Shown here piece after piece: positions 21,901 to 36,900 of a stretch of 64,000 bases of DNA. Source of the DNA: Carposina sasakii (Eukaryota > Arthropoda > Insecta > Lepidoptera > Carposinidae); the NCBI GenBank assembly GCA_014607495.2, contig CP053148.1, positions 10,726,001 to 10,790,000 of the forward strand, in the 5' to 3' direction. A model generated the notes under the pieces. It saw only the letters and a program-made list of their open reading frames with translations, was not told the origin of the DNA and ran no database searches. Position 1 is the first letter of the stretch, and each line of letters begins with the position of its first letter. The position numbers and the translations under genes were made by a program.

Positions 21901-24900
21901 TGAATGAAACACTGAACAAGTACCATTGTTATGACGACAGTGTTATTACTCCCAGGAAATATTTTTAATTTGATTATCCGCAAAGTTTGCTTTCCGCGCG
22001 AATTGTATCGGGTGATCCTGTGACTATTTAAATTAGCTTATTTGGTTATTGTGTGATACGAGTACATTGCTGTTTTATAAATCACTTGTGACTATCCAAT
22101 GGGGTTCATTAGTATTTTGAAATTTATGGGACTTTCTTTTCGAAAATCATGATAGGTTAAAATTTTGTTTTTAAGTCATTATCTAAGGCCTACATAAATG
22201 AGCTACACAATTTTTTTTCCTGAGAAATGGAAAAAATGCCGGAAAAATTTCGAATTTTCCTGCGAAAATTTTCTGTAGTTTTCGACTCAGAATCATGGTC
22301 TGAAGTCGCCATATCAATATTTGCCTGGCTGTCACAAACACCCTGTATAGGTAAATTACTGTTAAAGGCTTATGCAAGTTGTAATGTGTAATTTTAATGT
22401 GTTGTGAAGTGTATAAAAGCACTTTTCTTCAAAAAACCGTAATCGCTGTTACCTCAAGTAAGATTAGGGAAAGTTTAGTATTTCAATAATAAAACTATTA
22501 GGTCTTGAATAAAGTAGCATTTTTTTTTATCTGGGCAAATACTAAAAAAATTCAGAAGTGTATTCAAGGGCGAGTGTACGAGTATTCAAAAATGCCATTA
22601 GACTACTATACTACCACAATCGCTATTGCATCCATGCAGCCGTCGACATGGTCGTCAATTTTTATGTGGTCGCCTACAGACATCTCCGCATGAGCACGCA
22701 CGAGCGCGCACCGCGTCTGGAGCTATCCATTCGCCATGGATCGGGCGCACCGCCACGGACGTGTCTGCAATTACCACGGATGACCCTATCCCACGGTGCG
22801 TGTCGGTGCGGGCTGGTCCGCGTCCGCCTACATTTATCACCACGGATCTAGACGCACCGAGACGGACGCGTCTGCATTACCACGGACGCTCTGTTTCCCA
22901 CGGTCCGTGGTGCGCGCTCGTGCGCGTCGGTCCGCAATATCACGGACCGTAGGAACCCACCTTAATAGATGGTGATTAGGTACTGTCGATATTGCTGCTA
23001 TTATAGTTACGAACATCGAATCACCGTGAGCGCCATTTGAAGCCCTCGGCAATGTGGTCAACACTTGGTTTTTGGTGACTGCATCCATTATTTATCCACG
23101 AAGTCACGTGGAAATCACCCGATTGAGGTATTATTAATTCTAAAATTAATATAAATACGTCAAAATGTAAAACAACCTGCACTATACCGCAAAAAATATT
23201 TGTTTAAGGTAATGTGACAACAACAAATTAAAAGATTTATATAAATAAATATCTTAGCTGGTAAAGGTTTATGCAAGTTTTGCAAACATAAATCCTTTCT
23301 TCAAAAAAGCCGCAATAGCTGTTACATGATGTAAGCTTAGGTACAGTTACAACATTGCGATCGCTATTGCATCCATGCAGCCGTTGACATGCTCGTCTGT
23401 ATTTACGCAGATGCCTACAGACGTCTCCGCACGAGCGCGCACCGCGTCTGAAGCTATCCATTCGCCATGGATCGGGCGCACCGCCACGGACGTGTCTGTA
23501 ATTACCACGGACGACCCCTTCCCACGGTGCGTGTCGGTGCGGGCTGGTCCGCGTCCGCCTACATTTATCGCCGCGGATTCGCACGCACCGCCACGGACGC
23601 GTCTGTATTACCACGGACGCTCCGTTTCCCACGATCCGTGGTGCGGGCTGGTGCGCGTCCGTCCGTAATATCACGCACTGTGGGAACTCACCTTTACAGA
23701 GTGCTTGAGGCACGGGTCAGAAGCCTATCTATCATCAAGTAAGGGCGAGACCGATCCTGACGTCGCCGCGGATACTTTCTCGCGTCAGATAAATATTGAC
23801 TATTGACCGTATGATACTTAAATTTCTGATACAGGGCAGCCATATACCTTTATGATGCAAATTGCTTATACAAAATGGCAATGTTTTTGTAACGGAATCA
23901 ATAACAATTTATCGCTGACTTTGTTTACTATTAGACGCATTATTTAAATACATTTCACATTACAATTTTGTTTTGACGGTTTTTAACTATGTACATACAT
24001 GAGATAACTTTTTAATGCATTATGCAGTCGATATTGTATATCGATGTCTTACACGTGCAGTGATTACAGTATTTTAAATCATTTATTCACACTGATTATT
24101 ATTCACTACATCTCCATTGCTTTCTAGAGTTTGAACGACATAAATGTTTAATATTGATAAGTGAAGGATATAATAATGAAGGATTGTCTTGACTGAACCA
24201 AATGTGCTCTATTTATAATCTAGTGATTAAGTAAGTGTAAGCATTATATTTTTGTGTTACTTCGAAAAGAAAGATAATTCTACTTAATTTTTTTTCATTG
24301 AATCCGCATGTAGGTAGGTACATAGTAGGTACGCAAGTAATATTGACTTGATTTCTACTTGCTTTTTTCTGTACGTGTAGGTATAGTTATGGCGTATCAT
24401 TAGATGATAATAAACCGTAACAATTTTTTGTTTTGCATTGTTATCATAATTTCAGTAAAATCACGGGCTGTGGTTGCTCCGCGACGAATGCTCTTTGCCA
24501 CAAAACATGTTGAAGCTAAATGCGTTAAGCCGTTTGATATTACGTAAAAACGATAAAGTTGCTGCATTTTTCTTGGTGATAACATGGCGATTGCCTTGCT
24601 TCTGATGTAATTACAATTCTCAGTGACGTCTTTTTCACAGCTTACGTTCAATTTTTTTTACAACCTTCGCATTTGAGCTGGCTATAAAACTCTTTAAAAC
24701 AATTTATTTATTACTAGGAAGTCGAGAAGTTGGGTGGCCATTTGTGTTTTTTGCGTTTCATGAATAAAAATTAAACTATTATTTGTGTAAAGTGATCGAT
24801 CTTACATACAGCATTGTCAGTTGGTACCAACATCTACAAAGTGAAAACCAAACGACGACTTCTAGTCTCTATTAGTTGAAAGATCTTTGAAAAACCGAAT

Positions 24901-27900
24901 TCCCTGTGATAGTAGTCCACATAGACGAAGTCACGGGTGCTTTCGTAAGTGAAATCTTGTACATCATGTACCTACCTACCTAACACATAATAGCGATTCG
25001 ATACTTATAACTACCGGCTTCTAATATCACTGATTAGGCTAAAACTACTTACACCATTTGGTTTCACATTAACTTATCGTCTCATCAGAGATACTTAATG
25101 TACCTACTGTGCTGATGTGAAATGTTTTGATAATTTCGAAACTGTGTGCGTAATTTAATACATAAAATAAATGTTTCTATGTTTGCCGTAGACTATGTTC
25201 AGCAGTGGACTTATGGCTGAAATGATGATGATGACTTGTAAATGTAATCTAGTGCCAGGGTTCGAAATTATCAAGATAAATATTTTTTTGGATAATCATC
25301 TTGATAATTATCCTAGCTGATTTTCCATTTAACTTCTTTAATTTTTTTATTTAAATGATAATTATAAAATTATTAATAAAGAAATGGAAAAAAATTCTTC
25401 ACCCGAGTGGGAATCGAACCCACGGCCACTACAAACCGTGCCAGCATGTGCATCATAAATGATAATATATTTATCCCGAGGAGGGTGTAGGTTTTTCAGT
25501 ATTATTAATTAAACAGCAGATAATAAATGTGAGAAATATACAATTTAATTCAGAATTTATTTTTATGACGTCAAACAAAAGTAAGAAAGTACCCAAAGAA
25601 CAGAAATTCACACTTTTCTCGTCAGAGAAACGGTTTTTTTTGGTTTAGTTTGAGGTCTAGTGCGTTTGGATACGCAAATAACGTTCAGATACACATAAAT
25701 AAATAAGATTATTTTAGTGTTAAATTTTTATATTTATCAAAGTATATTTATCAAGATAATTATCGTGATAATTATCACTTCGAACCCTGTCTAGTGCTAT
25801 GATAAAGTTATTCCAAGAATAACCAAATTTACATTAATTCAAACTGTATTAAGTACTTACATATTTTATCGTTAACCTAACTTGGAAAAGGTCTTCCACG
25901 ATTCGATTTTACTGCTCGAGTATTTATTTCGTCATAAAATTATGACTAAGGTGAATGTGCTGTACCTACATCTATTTAGGCAAGAGATGTATCTGAAATA
26001 GAAGAGTTTGTTTATACTGCAGTAAATATGTAGAGCGATTCGATTGATTTATGCAAAGGGCTTTGGACATTCTTGTGGGGAGCTTGGCATCGTACCTTCG
26101 GCCTAGTTACTCTGGAAATGAAAGTACTGACTCAATTAGGGATTTTCTGACAACTATTAGAAGTAAGAAAAATTAGTACAAATCACCTGCACCCGTATGA
26201 TGAATTTGGTGAGAGCGAGATGTCTCACTTTTAAACGTCAAATCCACAGAGCTAAGTAATAACTAGACAAGGCAAGTGTTTCTACTTAGTGTGTAAAAAG
26301 GGATTGTAAACCACTTCTATCAGCTCTTATTCATCCAGTCCTGGCTCGAGAACGAGTGTCTATTCTAATTCTGAAGTCTATTTTTTACACGCAAAGTACA
26401 TACACTTAGTTTATCTAGTTATTAATAGCTCTGTGAATTTGACGTTTAAAAGTGGGACATCTCGCTCTCACCAAATTCATCATACGGGTGCTGGATAGAT
26501 GGCGTGAGTGCATCACCTACCTTAATCCCCGCCCACCTCACCTCTCAACCAAAGACATCAAAAGTTTCTAAGCACTATACTTAGATAGACGAAGCAGACT
26601 ATAGTGTGCAGTACACGTCCGGCTAAAAATCGGTCCGCTAGAAAAGACAGATATTAGAGTCCGACCGAAATTGATATTCCAGCCGAAACCAGACTGCATG
26701 TGCCTACAATATTTGATGATTCAAATTCAAATTTCATTAATGACGGAGTTCTGAGGTAACACACATAAAAAATAAAATAAAAAACACAGACGAATTCATA
26801 ACCTTTTTTTTTGAAGTCGGTTAAAAAGATTGTAATGTTTTTGTTCAATAAATATTGACACACTTCAAAACACATTAACCTAGTCCCACACTAAGATCCC
26901 TTAAGTCTTGTGGGTGTTATTTAATTTTTTTGAATATAATTGTTTTTTTGTGTGTTCTTCTAATTAACTAATGTGTTTGTATGATGTTCAGGCAACAGCA
27001 GCCATTCATTCCGGGCGCTACCGCCGCTGCGACTGGTCCCGTCATGTACATCCCGCATGTGTTCCCGCCGCCGATGGGCATTCCGCCCTCGTATCAGCAG
27101 CAACGCTCAAATACACCGGGGTAAATATTGCCATTATTATTTGTCACTTTTGTGCCGATTTTTCCAACAGTCAGATAACTTATCTGAAGAATAAATTTTA
27201 TGCTGTCTTTCTCTAGTAAAACCGACTTCAAATAGAGACATCGTCATCTATTCTTCGGTTAGGTTATCTGACCATTGAAAGACTACTGCCTATATTTTTG
27301 ACATTTGACAAGTCACATTGAAATCGAACTGACGTGGGTGTGTGTGTGTGTGTGTGTGTGTGTTTGTGTGTGTGTTTGTCTAACATACCCTAGTCTAGTC
27401 GAATCAGAATTGAGGAGATCCGTCGACGTACAAAGGTCACTGACTAGCCCATACCATGACATACCATAGAAGGTAAAGTAGGCTTATAGCTGGAATAACC
27501 GGTGGCCTATGTAGCCGTAAGGTTCTAGAGTAGTTGCCATGTGTCGGCATTCTGCTACATCTGAAGGTAGAATTTGATTGGGTGTTCATCACTATGAACT
27601 GTCAAAAAAAGATACGCAATACCCATGCTGGACCTCTATACTCACTCATAAGTACAACATACAAAGTTTTTAGCTAGAAATTTCAGTTAAAAAAAACCGG
27701 TGGTAGTAAACATTTTTCTAGAGGAAACAATAATTAGTGTCTGTAATAATTTAACAACATCTGCAACAAAAGCAAATGAAATTCAATAATTTCACTGAAT
27801 GGAATCGCCTATACCTCATTTTATTTAGAAATAGAAAGAATCCGAAAGAACGAAATCATGTTTTTTATTAGGCACAGTTTTGTGTATTATTATCATCAAT

Positions 27901-30900
27901 AAAGAGTTTCAAAAAAGGTATAAAAAAATCTAAAGAAGCTGATTTAGCAAACACAAAACTGAACTTTTTAGCAGGATACATCAATATGGAAAAATTTCAA
28001 ACTTCACTCATATCTTACTTACTAATAAATTCCATTTTGTCCTGTAACTTACTAAAAAGCAAACTCTGTTTCTTTAGGTTTTTTTAATAGTAAACCACTA
28101 ATAAGCAGACGCGGCTAGTGATATTTTTTGATGGGGGTTCACATTTTTTTTTATATGAGCGCAAGCAAATTGCAGTTTGGAAACGCCGCGTGTTCACTCC
28201 CTTACGGGATGAAATTATCCAACTTCACTTTTATTTAAATTCAGATGACCTAATGAAATACATTAAAGACAACCATATCGCGTTCTAACTCGGATTAAGC
28301 TACATCTAGTGGCCGCAAATGCACACTACGAATTAATGTGAGCGGTGCTCCAGATTAGGCTAATTTTTCATACGAAATCTTCTGTTTCACGCCCCGGCCT
28401 ATGTCGGTATGTCTCTTTCGCACTTATTAAATACAGTACGAGGCTTCATACCAAATTTCGTTTCATTGGAGCGCGATCGCTAGCGCTCCACTCGATACAT
28501 AGTATTACAACTTACTTGAGTCGAACGCGTAGGCACTATTGTATAAGCATAGTAGAATTGAAAGGTAATTATAAATATAGAGAAATATAGACTGCCTATG
28601 TAATCTTCGTGGGTGGGAGTGCACTGCACCAGCGCTCCTTAGGATAAGCCGCCTCTGTTGATGAGTTTGTACCTACTGACTTTAGTAACAAACAAACTCA
28701 TTAAGAACTTTGACGATAGTAATATACATAAATGTGCGTAGTGAAAAAACTAATTGCGTTCTTTCTTACTCTTTTTATCTCTATATAAAAATACCTAGGT
28801 ATAATAAGTCGCGGCAGGCACTGTCACTGCCAATTCCACTAATCGATCGTCATATTGATAACTTAGATTTCAAGCGTCAGGTAGTAGGCAACTACATCCG
28901 TAAAAACAACTGTGAATTCATGAGCAATATGAAATCGTGGGGTGACAAGTAAAATACATTATCTCTGAAATGTTTTAATCATCATCATCAGCCTATTGCA
29001 GTCAACTGCTGGACGTAGGCCTCCCCCAGGGCACGCTACAAGACTGCCATGGTATTTGCCCATAGTCACCACGCTGGGCAGGCGGGTTGGTTTTGGACTA
29101 TGTTGTCAACACGGGAGGCGCTGCTGCCCACCTCTCGGAAACCCTTAATCGCCTCGTACGAAACCCACGGACAGACATGGGGTGGTACGAATTCTACTCT
29201 GCCGGCACCATGCGGACTAGTTTCAAATGCATTTAAGGAGTTTTGTCACCCCACGAAATAGCAATCGAAAATACTTATCAATATTGACGGCCGACTGGTC
29301 TAGTAGGTAGTGACTCTGCCTGCGACGCCATAGGTCCTGGGTTCGAATCCCGGTAAGTGACCGAGTCATGGATGTTTCTATACTTATCTATGTATTTATA
29401 TACCGTTGCTTAGTACCCACGACACAAGACCTTGGGGATCTTACCGTGGGACTAGCTTAATGTGTTGTGTAGTGTGTGAATATTTATTATTTATTTATTT
29501 ATATACGTCGACACAATACTAATGATGGGATAAGGACAGGTGATGTGATGACTGCGTTGTGATGAAGATGTTGAAAGTCGTACAATTTGTTATCCCCACT
29601 TAGAATATATGCCATCAATTTTAGTTGTAAAAAAACCTACCAACCCTTTGCCTAATAACAATGCCTAATAACCAGTGGTCGGAGTAGGTATATTGAATTA
29701 AGGTCATTGACATCAAACGTATATGTTACAATGGATAAGCCTCCGAGTTTCCGGATTATTATGATAAAAATAAAATAAAAATACCGAAACTTCGAAATTT
29801 TTACATGAAACTAGTTAAAATGTATCAATACTCTCAACGCTATGCTGCTAGTTTTTGGAAACTCCGGTACATTCCGGAAAAAATGCATGTCCATGTTATG
29901 ATATCATGACGCAAGTATGTAAAATCAATATACCTACTCCGACCACTGCTAATAACAGATAGTTATTTATATTGTGATCTTCTCTCTTTTCAAACGTGAC
30001 GTAATTCTCAAGTGCCGGTGACAACACAGACACACACAGTACGAATCAGTATGAATATATAATATTAGCATGTACCCTCCGGGCCATCGAAACCACTACT
30101 ATCTCGCTTTTTATAGATTTTATAGGCTATTGCTATGCTTTTTGCCGACATGTACTAAATTAACTAATTCATCATTCTTACAGATTTTACCAATATGTTA
30201 CACCATTTATAAGTTATACGACACCCCCGAACCACACGTCCCCATGTGAGTTACTTAAGTATATTTTTTTCTTATAGACTAGCAAGTTGTTTATTTTTCA
30301 ATAAAGTAAGAAATATGTTATTAAATTTAGTTCGTAGATAAAATAATATTACATTTCTCACCTTAAATTAAAATTCTGAATAGGTTTCAAAATTGACTAT
30401 ATTAAATATTACTGAACAGGGTCATAAAATCAAGAGCAGCCTACTATTTTATAAACTACATCAGACCGTTGCTCGTCTGAACCTAAGAAATGTTGCCTTA
30501 AATAGTGTAGATATATATCAAAATATTAATCTCAGCTGCTTTAATCCAGATTACTCGTCGGACTACTTCCCGCCGAACAGTCAGCCATTGCAACCGACGA
30601 CAAACATTCAAGGGGCTTCGGCAGGGAATCGAAGTAACCCCACGACGCTGGTGGGGCCTCAAACCACGACCCCGTCTGCACCTACTGCCACCATTCCGCA
30701 TTCACAGCCTCCAGCCCACATGCCCCAAGCTATACCCGGTTTGTATTACATATACAGGTTGTTTTAGTAATACCTGTCGTGTGAAAATTATCAAGAAATT
30801 TGCGCGCAGTCTTCACTCGACATGTGACAAATTTTAGGGGTAGCGTGAGAACTCAGCTGGAATCATTCTATTTGGGCCATATTACTTGTATAAAAATAAT

Positions 30901-33900
30901 TAATGAACATGGCATCCTCTAGCTAAACAAAATCTGTGACCTCAAAGAAATAATAATTCAGACATGATGCAGCGCCCTGGAAGGAGCTCCGACCTGCATT
31001 CGAACCCTGCAGCCTTATTTTCTAACTTGCGTCTGTTCAGCAATCGGTCGCTAAACGTCTAAATACTGCACAGATTCAAATAATCCTATTTTTGGGTCAG
31101 TCCACTCCGATCATATGATCCATTGCGAGTGGAAACTGATTAATTACGCTTTTGGGTACACTGATGATGAAGTCTTTATCTAAAGCCTAATAAAAATAAA
31201 TAAACTATTTTTTTTTAATTTTGGAATTTTCCTGCGAAAATTTCACTGTCGGCTGGCACTGGCGGCTCCTGAATTTTTAGATGGGTGTTCACTTTTTTTT
31301 TTAATATGAGCGCATGCTCATAATTATAGTTTGGAAACGCCGCGCTTGTTCACTCCCTCACGTGAGATGATGCAAGTGCAACCTAACTCTTATTAAAATT
31401 CAGATGACCTAATGAAACACATTAAAGACAACCATATCGCGTTCTAACTCGGACTAAGCGACATCTAGTGGCCGCATACGCGAATTAATGTGAGCGGCGC
31501 TCCAGATAAGGCTAATTTTTCATACGAAATCTTCTGTTTCACGCCCCGCCTATGTCGGTATGTCTCTTTCGCACTCATTGAATACAGTACTAGGAATCGT
31601 ACCAAATTTCGTTTCATTAGAGCGCGGTCGCTAACGCTCCACTCGATACATAAGATTACAACTTACTTGAGAATTGAAAGATAATTATAAATACAATAAA
31701 ATTATATACAGGACAATTTTTCATATGTGACATTTTAATTTACTATTTGGCAAATAAAGATTTATCTTATAGAGAAATATAGATTGCCTATGTAATCTTC
31801 GTGGGTAGGAGTGCACTGCACCAGCGCTCCTTAGGACTAGCCGCCAGTGGTCTGAAGTCATGGTATCAATATTTGTTTGGCTGTCACAAACACCCTGTAT
31901 ACGTTGCCTCGGTGGAAACTGATCACGCGATCGGATTCTACTTTTTGTTCGTTTGATCTCAGGCGAAACTGATATCGTGATCAGGGTGTACCCAAAACGA
32001 GATCATTTTCCACTCGCAACGGATCATACATATGATCAGAGTGGACTAACCCCTTTTTTGTAGCCTATTTCGGTATGAAGCACTGACTTTATAATCTGTA
32101 GGATAATACCAAATTTTAGACGGCGATTATCCTAGCGATTGCAATCAGTTGCAAGCATGGAGGAGGTATAAAAGAGGAGGTGGGACTATGAACTGAATCG
32201 TGTGTCAATCGTGAGGCCATGACGTCATGATAGGGGCGGAGCTTAAGGGCTGTGTAACGCAGTAGCTGTAACCACACACTTATGCAAGTAGTTGGCTAGT
32301 CACTACAAGGTGGTTTCTATGTAAATGGGCAGGGCTAGTGTTAGGATGCTCCCCTTGTCCCATACTTCACCCCCGCTCAGCGGCACACTATTTTTGTATG
32401 AAAATATACTTAGCCGCTGCACCTCTTTTATTTCTTCTCCATAGTTGCAAGTTTCAAAATCTGCCTGTGGGAACACTGCGTGCTGTTGAACAACCCCAGA
32501 GCCCGTCATCTTGTTAAAAAAATATCGCAAAATTAAAATCTTCTAAAAATCAATTTTTATGTTTTATGCCTATTTCTATTATTTTGTTTGTGAACTTAAT
32601 TTATTTTCTAGGTATACGCCCTACAGTGAAACGTAGTAATAGAATTCCGATTATCGATCCAGCAACCAGTGAGTAATGTTAAATTTTATTTGACTTGTTT
32701 TTACGTAGTTTCTGTTCAGCCGTTTTCATTGAAGCTTTCTTTCAGATCAAGAAATTGTATCGGACGATAATGTGAAAAGTGGTGTTAATAGTGAGAGACA
32801 AACACCACAACCTGTAAGTATTTGCTTGTATTTTTTTAAAACTTTTCGAATTTAATTTATACATGTTTTACACAACGATGTAATAGAATGAGGGTATCTA
32901 AAAGTAAAAATTACTTGAATAGAAGGATCAGCCTTCTTCAACGTCATAGAATAATGAATGTTGCCGTACCCGTGATCAGGAGCAACTTTAATTTAGTCAA
33001 ATTGTGCAAATTCATTTTAATTTGTTACTTTATGAGTATCACTCGGCCTATCCTTAAGCATTTTAGTAATTTCTACTACCTATTTGTTTTATTTATATCC
33101 TAATAATACGTGGTAATACGAGTATATAATGAATTCTCGAATTAGCTTCATTTCGCTCTTTAAGAAACAGTGGGATTTTCGCCTCGTCTTTTGCTTCATC
33201 ACCCGTCACTGGCGACTCCTTCTGTCGACTCGTTATATTCATCGGGGAGTACAATCCCGATAACAATCCAGATCCGAGCACCTAGAACTCAATGCGTACA
33301 AAAGCTGCTCCTCCGAAAATATAGACTAAAATCACTTGCAAAGCCTTTGTACGCATTTATTTCGAATCTTCTTCTTCTCCTTCAGCCTATTGCAGTCCAC
33401 TGCTGGACGTAGGCCTCCCCCAGGGCACGCCACAACGCTACTGCCACAGGGGGGTTTTGCCCATAATCACCACGCTGGGCAGGCGGGTTGGTGACCGCAG
33501 TGTGATTTTCAGACTAAGTTGTCAGTACGGGAGGCGCTGCTGCCCACCTCCCGGAATTATTTCGTATATTCCTCTCTATTTACTGTAGTGCAATAAAGAA
33601 TAAAAAAGAAATGTCAGAAAGCACATGATAGTTTGTTGCCCACACAGGATACGACGCCGACACACAGCAGCATCGTCGAAGAGTTCTCTAGGATGGTTAA
33701 CGAAGCAGCCAGCCAGCCTTCACCGGCGGCTGACAGTGCTAATAAAATGAACAGTGAAATCTATGGAGCGAGTGTAATCACTTCTTCTGCGACTACCTCA
33801 TCGCCACCACAAAACGCAATAAGCTCTGTTAATAGTAATGTAATAAAGTCTGACTTATTAATTGTTAATAATGAAAATAAGGGACCTGATATTGCTGCAG

Positions 33901-36900
33901 AAGCCAACGAAACCCCTGTCGTCTCAGCGATATCAGACAGCCCTGTTATAGTGCCTAAAATGCCGATGAATCTAAAGCAACTCCAAAAGATTAGTGAGCA
34001 GAATCAGTCCTTAGTAATAGAAGAAAATAAAATTATTCCTCCTAATAAGCAACACAAAAATAAACCAGTTGTGCCTCAAAGCAAAGAAATAGAAAATTCA
34101 GATATATTTAGTATACACTCTAGTAATATAGCGAATGTAGTACTATCGCAAGCGCCGGTGGTCCCCGCGGTGGTAACGTCCAGCGCGGCGCTAAGCGCGC
34201 TGCTGCCGTCGTTCGCGCCGCAGCCGCAGAGGATACGGGAGCCGCGGGAACGGCTCAAGTCCGAGGAGAAGGCCAAGGAGCCGGAGAGGGAAGCTAACTC
34301 GTCGGTCAAGCTCAACGGCCCGACCCCCTCTGTTGGTAAGTTTAACTTTTATACATATTTTATGTTTGGACGCTATCATTATCTTCGATTTTCAATAAAA
34401 GATTTCGGTTTCCTGCTTATGTAATGTAGTTTGAGTAGTAAAAGGGTGGTATTTGCAAGTAAGGTGTTTCTTTGTGATCTACCCATGGGCGTGGTGAGGT
34501 TACCCCTTCATATATAGGTACAACCAGGATGCTACCTTAGATTAGGGTTGCCAACCGTCCTGTTTTCCCAGGACATGACTTGTTTTTTGGGGTGTCCTGG
34601 ATAGTTTTTAAGCATCGTACTGACCACGGGTAGTAATCATAGAACAATATTTATGGTCCGTAAGAATTGTTAGAGCAAATTAGAACATGACGTTTCTCTC
34701 CATTCCCTAACCTCTTACTTTCCCTCTGTCGCCTACCGATGTTGTCAATGTCACCCGTCTCTTTCCCCTTTAGTTTGTTTGTGATCTCTTTGTTTACATG
34801 AATTTTCCAAGTTTGTGTTTTATTTTAGCTATTTTGTGCTAAAAAGAAACCATTGGTTCTTATTTATATAGGTACGTAGCTAAGGGACGTTTATAGTGCT
34901 TAATTACGACAGGGCGTTTCAAGTTTAGTGTTACATAGTTTAGTGGTGTGTTTATTTTACGAAATGACGTTGCGCGGGTTCTAATATAGTGGTTTAAGTA
35001 ACGGCAAGTGAAAAGGGGAACGAAAAGTCCGTGCCTATTCTAAAGAACGGGTCAACCACGATTAAAAGTTTTCAGAGAGTGTGGCAAGGCAAAAAAGAAA
35101 GTTGAGGTTATGTGCATGAACATATAAAGAATAATGGACAGAGTGACAACAGTGAAGCATTGATAGTAAGCTCGATAACGTATATTCCATGGAGTAGGGA
35201 TGTGTATTATATAACTTCAGAAACAATCTAGGGGTTAGTCCACTCTACCCCTGTATCAGCTATCTTTTGTGGAAGTTCATAGTGATGATCACTTATTGAA
35301 CTGAAAATGATATGTCTGTGTGTGTATTGACAAAATTTCCTCAGAAAACGCATTATGTTTCAATTATACTTCCAGCTGTTAAGTTTCAATAAGTGATAAT
35401 CACTATGAACTGTCAAAAAAGATAGACGATATGGGGGCTGGTCAATGATATGCAAGATGCAGATCTGCAAGTGGAAACTGATCATGCTTTTGGGTACACT
35501 TGATCACAATATCAGTTTCTCCTCAAATCAAACGAATGAAAAGTAGAATCTAATTGCGTGATCAGATTTCACCAAGACCAAGTGATTTATTTTATACGAA
35601 TGTTGTGATTAGGTAGGAATCATTTGATTTAGGTAAGTTTTTTTGAAGGTAAAAAGCGGTCCCTCGACGCGACAAAATTTAATAAAAAATTTCATACGTA
35701 CGGTCAACAGCAGGCCAAGATAACTATTTGCAGTTCAAAATTAGCGGTTATGCCTCCGACATAAAGGTGGCACAAAGTCCCGAGTAGATAGTCTTGACAT
35801 GCTTTAGTTGGTACTTACGTTGTGTTAAGTTATTTTTTGCTTTTTATAGGGTTTAGCATTTTAAACCTTGTGTCATAATAATTGCGTACTTTTTTTGGGT
35901 CGGGGCTTTTTCAATTTTTAAATTAATTTTTTTTTACGGCATTCATCATGCAATCTATCGATACATACGAGTATAATAAAAATGTTACGGATCGCTGTCT
36001 GTACATGGAAGATATATGAGAAAAAATATTATGGGATACCTTTATCCACGCAATAGTACCCAAAAGATTGATTTTGGAAGAATGATTTTTGGAATTTTTG
36101 TCTGTCTGCGTTTGTGCACGCTAATCTCAGAAACGGCTGAACCGATTTCGATGCAGTTTTCAGGAATATATTGTGACAGGTCCCATTTAACATATAGGTT
36201 TTTTATCCCGGAAAAATGTTTTTATCCCGGATAATTTCGACATTTTGTTTTTTCTGTAGTTCACGCGGACGGAGTCGTGGGCGTCCACTCTAGTATTAAT
36301 AAATAAAATGTGCACAGTGTTCCAAAAACCCCGAAAAATGGACATCTCTAGTTGATCCCGTATATCGACGTAGTTCAACGAGAGAAACAATTTGCTAAAA
36401 TACACTACATATCAATTGTTTATAGTTTCCGAGAAAACAATTATTAAAGTAGCCAGTTTTTGGGGGGTCGAAAAATTGAAAAAATTGTATTGTACTTTTA
36501 TTAATGGAGTTTGACACAAAATTTATTTATCCCATAATATTTCATCGTATTTCGCGTATTTAAAGCTAAATTACAATCTTTAAGGTTATTTAAAGAAATA
36601 AAAAAAAATCTAGTATTACTTAATTTTTTTAAAGAAAAGTGAGAGTGTAAAGAAAATCAACCTATCTAACCTAAGATTAACAATATTATTATTAATCAAC
36701 ATGTCATTAATTATTCTTTGTATGTACCCACATCTTTTTTGTTTTCAATCTCATATTTAATGTAGCTATTTTAACTTTCGATGTTTTGAACTACGATATT
36801 GTGAACTTGTATTATTATGACCTTAAATATTTTGAACGATCCGGTCACATCTGTCGTAGAACCGATGGACGGTGGAGTAAACGGGTTCTCGAATAGAGAC

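Noticed and set aside
22558..23742. Several overlapping open frames on both strands (up to 158 codons)
   Set aside because: All lie in the duplicated GC-rich CGTCCGTGG repeats; lack of stops follows from base composition.
25372..25460. Possible tRNA gene on the minus strand
   Set aside because: B box and T arm are good, but there is no closed acceptor stem and the same block recurs at 43325-43410; a SINE head.
29286..29360. Possible tRNA gene on the plus strand
   Set aside because: A and B boxes are present, but the cloverleaf is imperfect and the downstream body and tail are those of a SINE.
30536..30549. Alternative acceptor for eIF4G exon 6 at the first CAG
   Set aside because: It puts the exon in a frame that does not read as the Pro/Ser/Thr-rich protein; the second AG keeps the frame.
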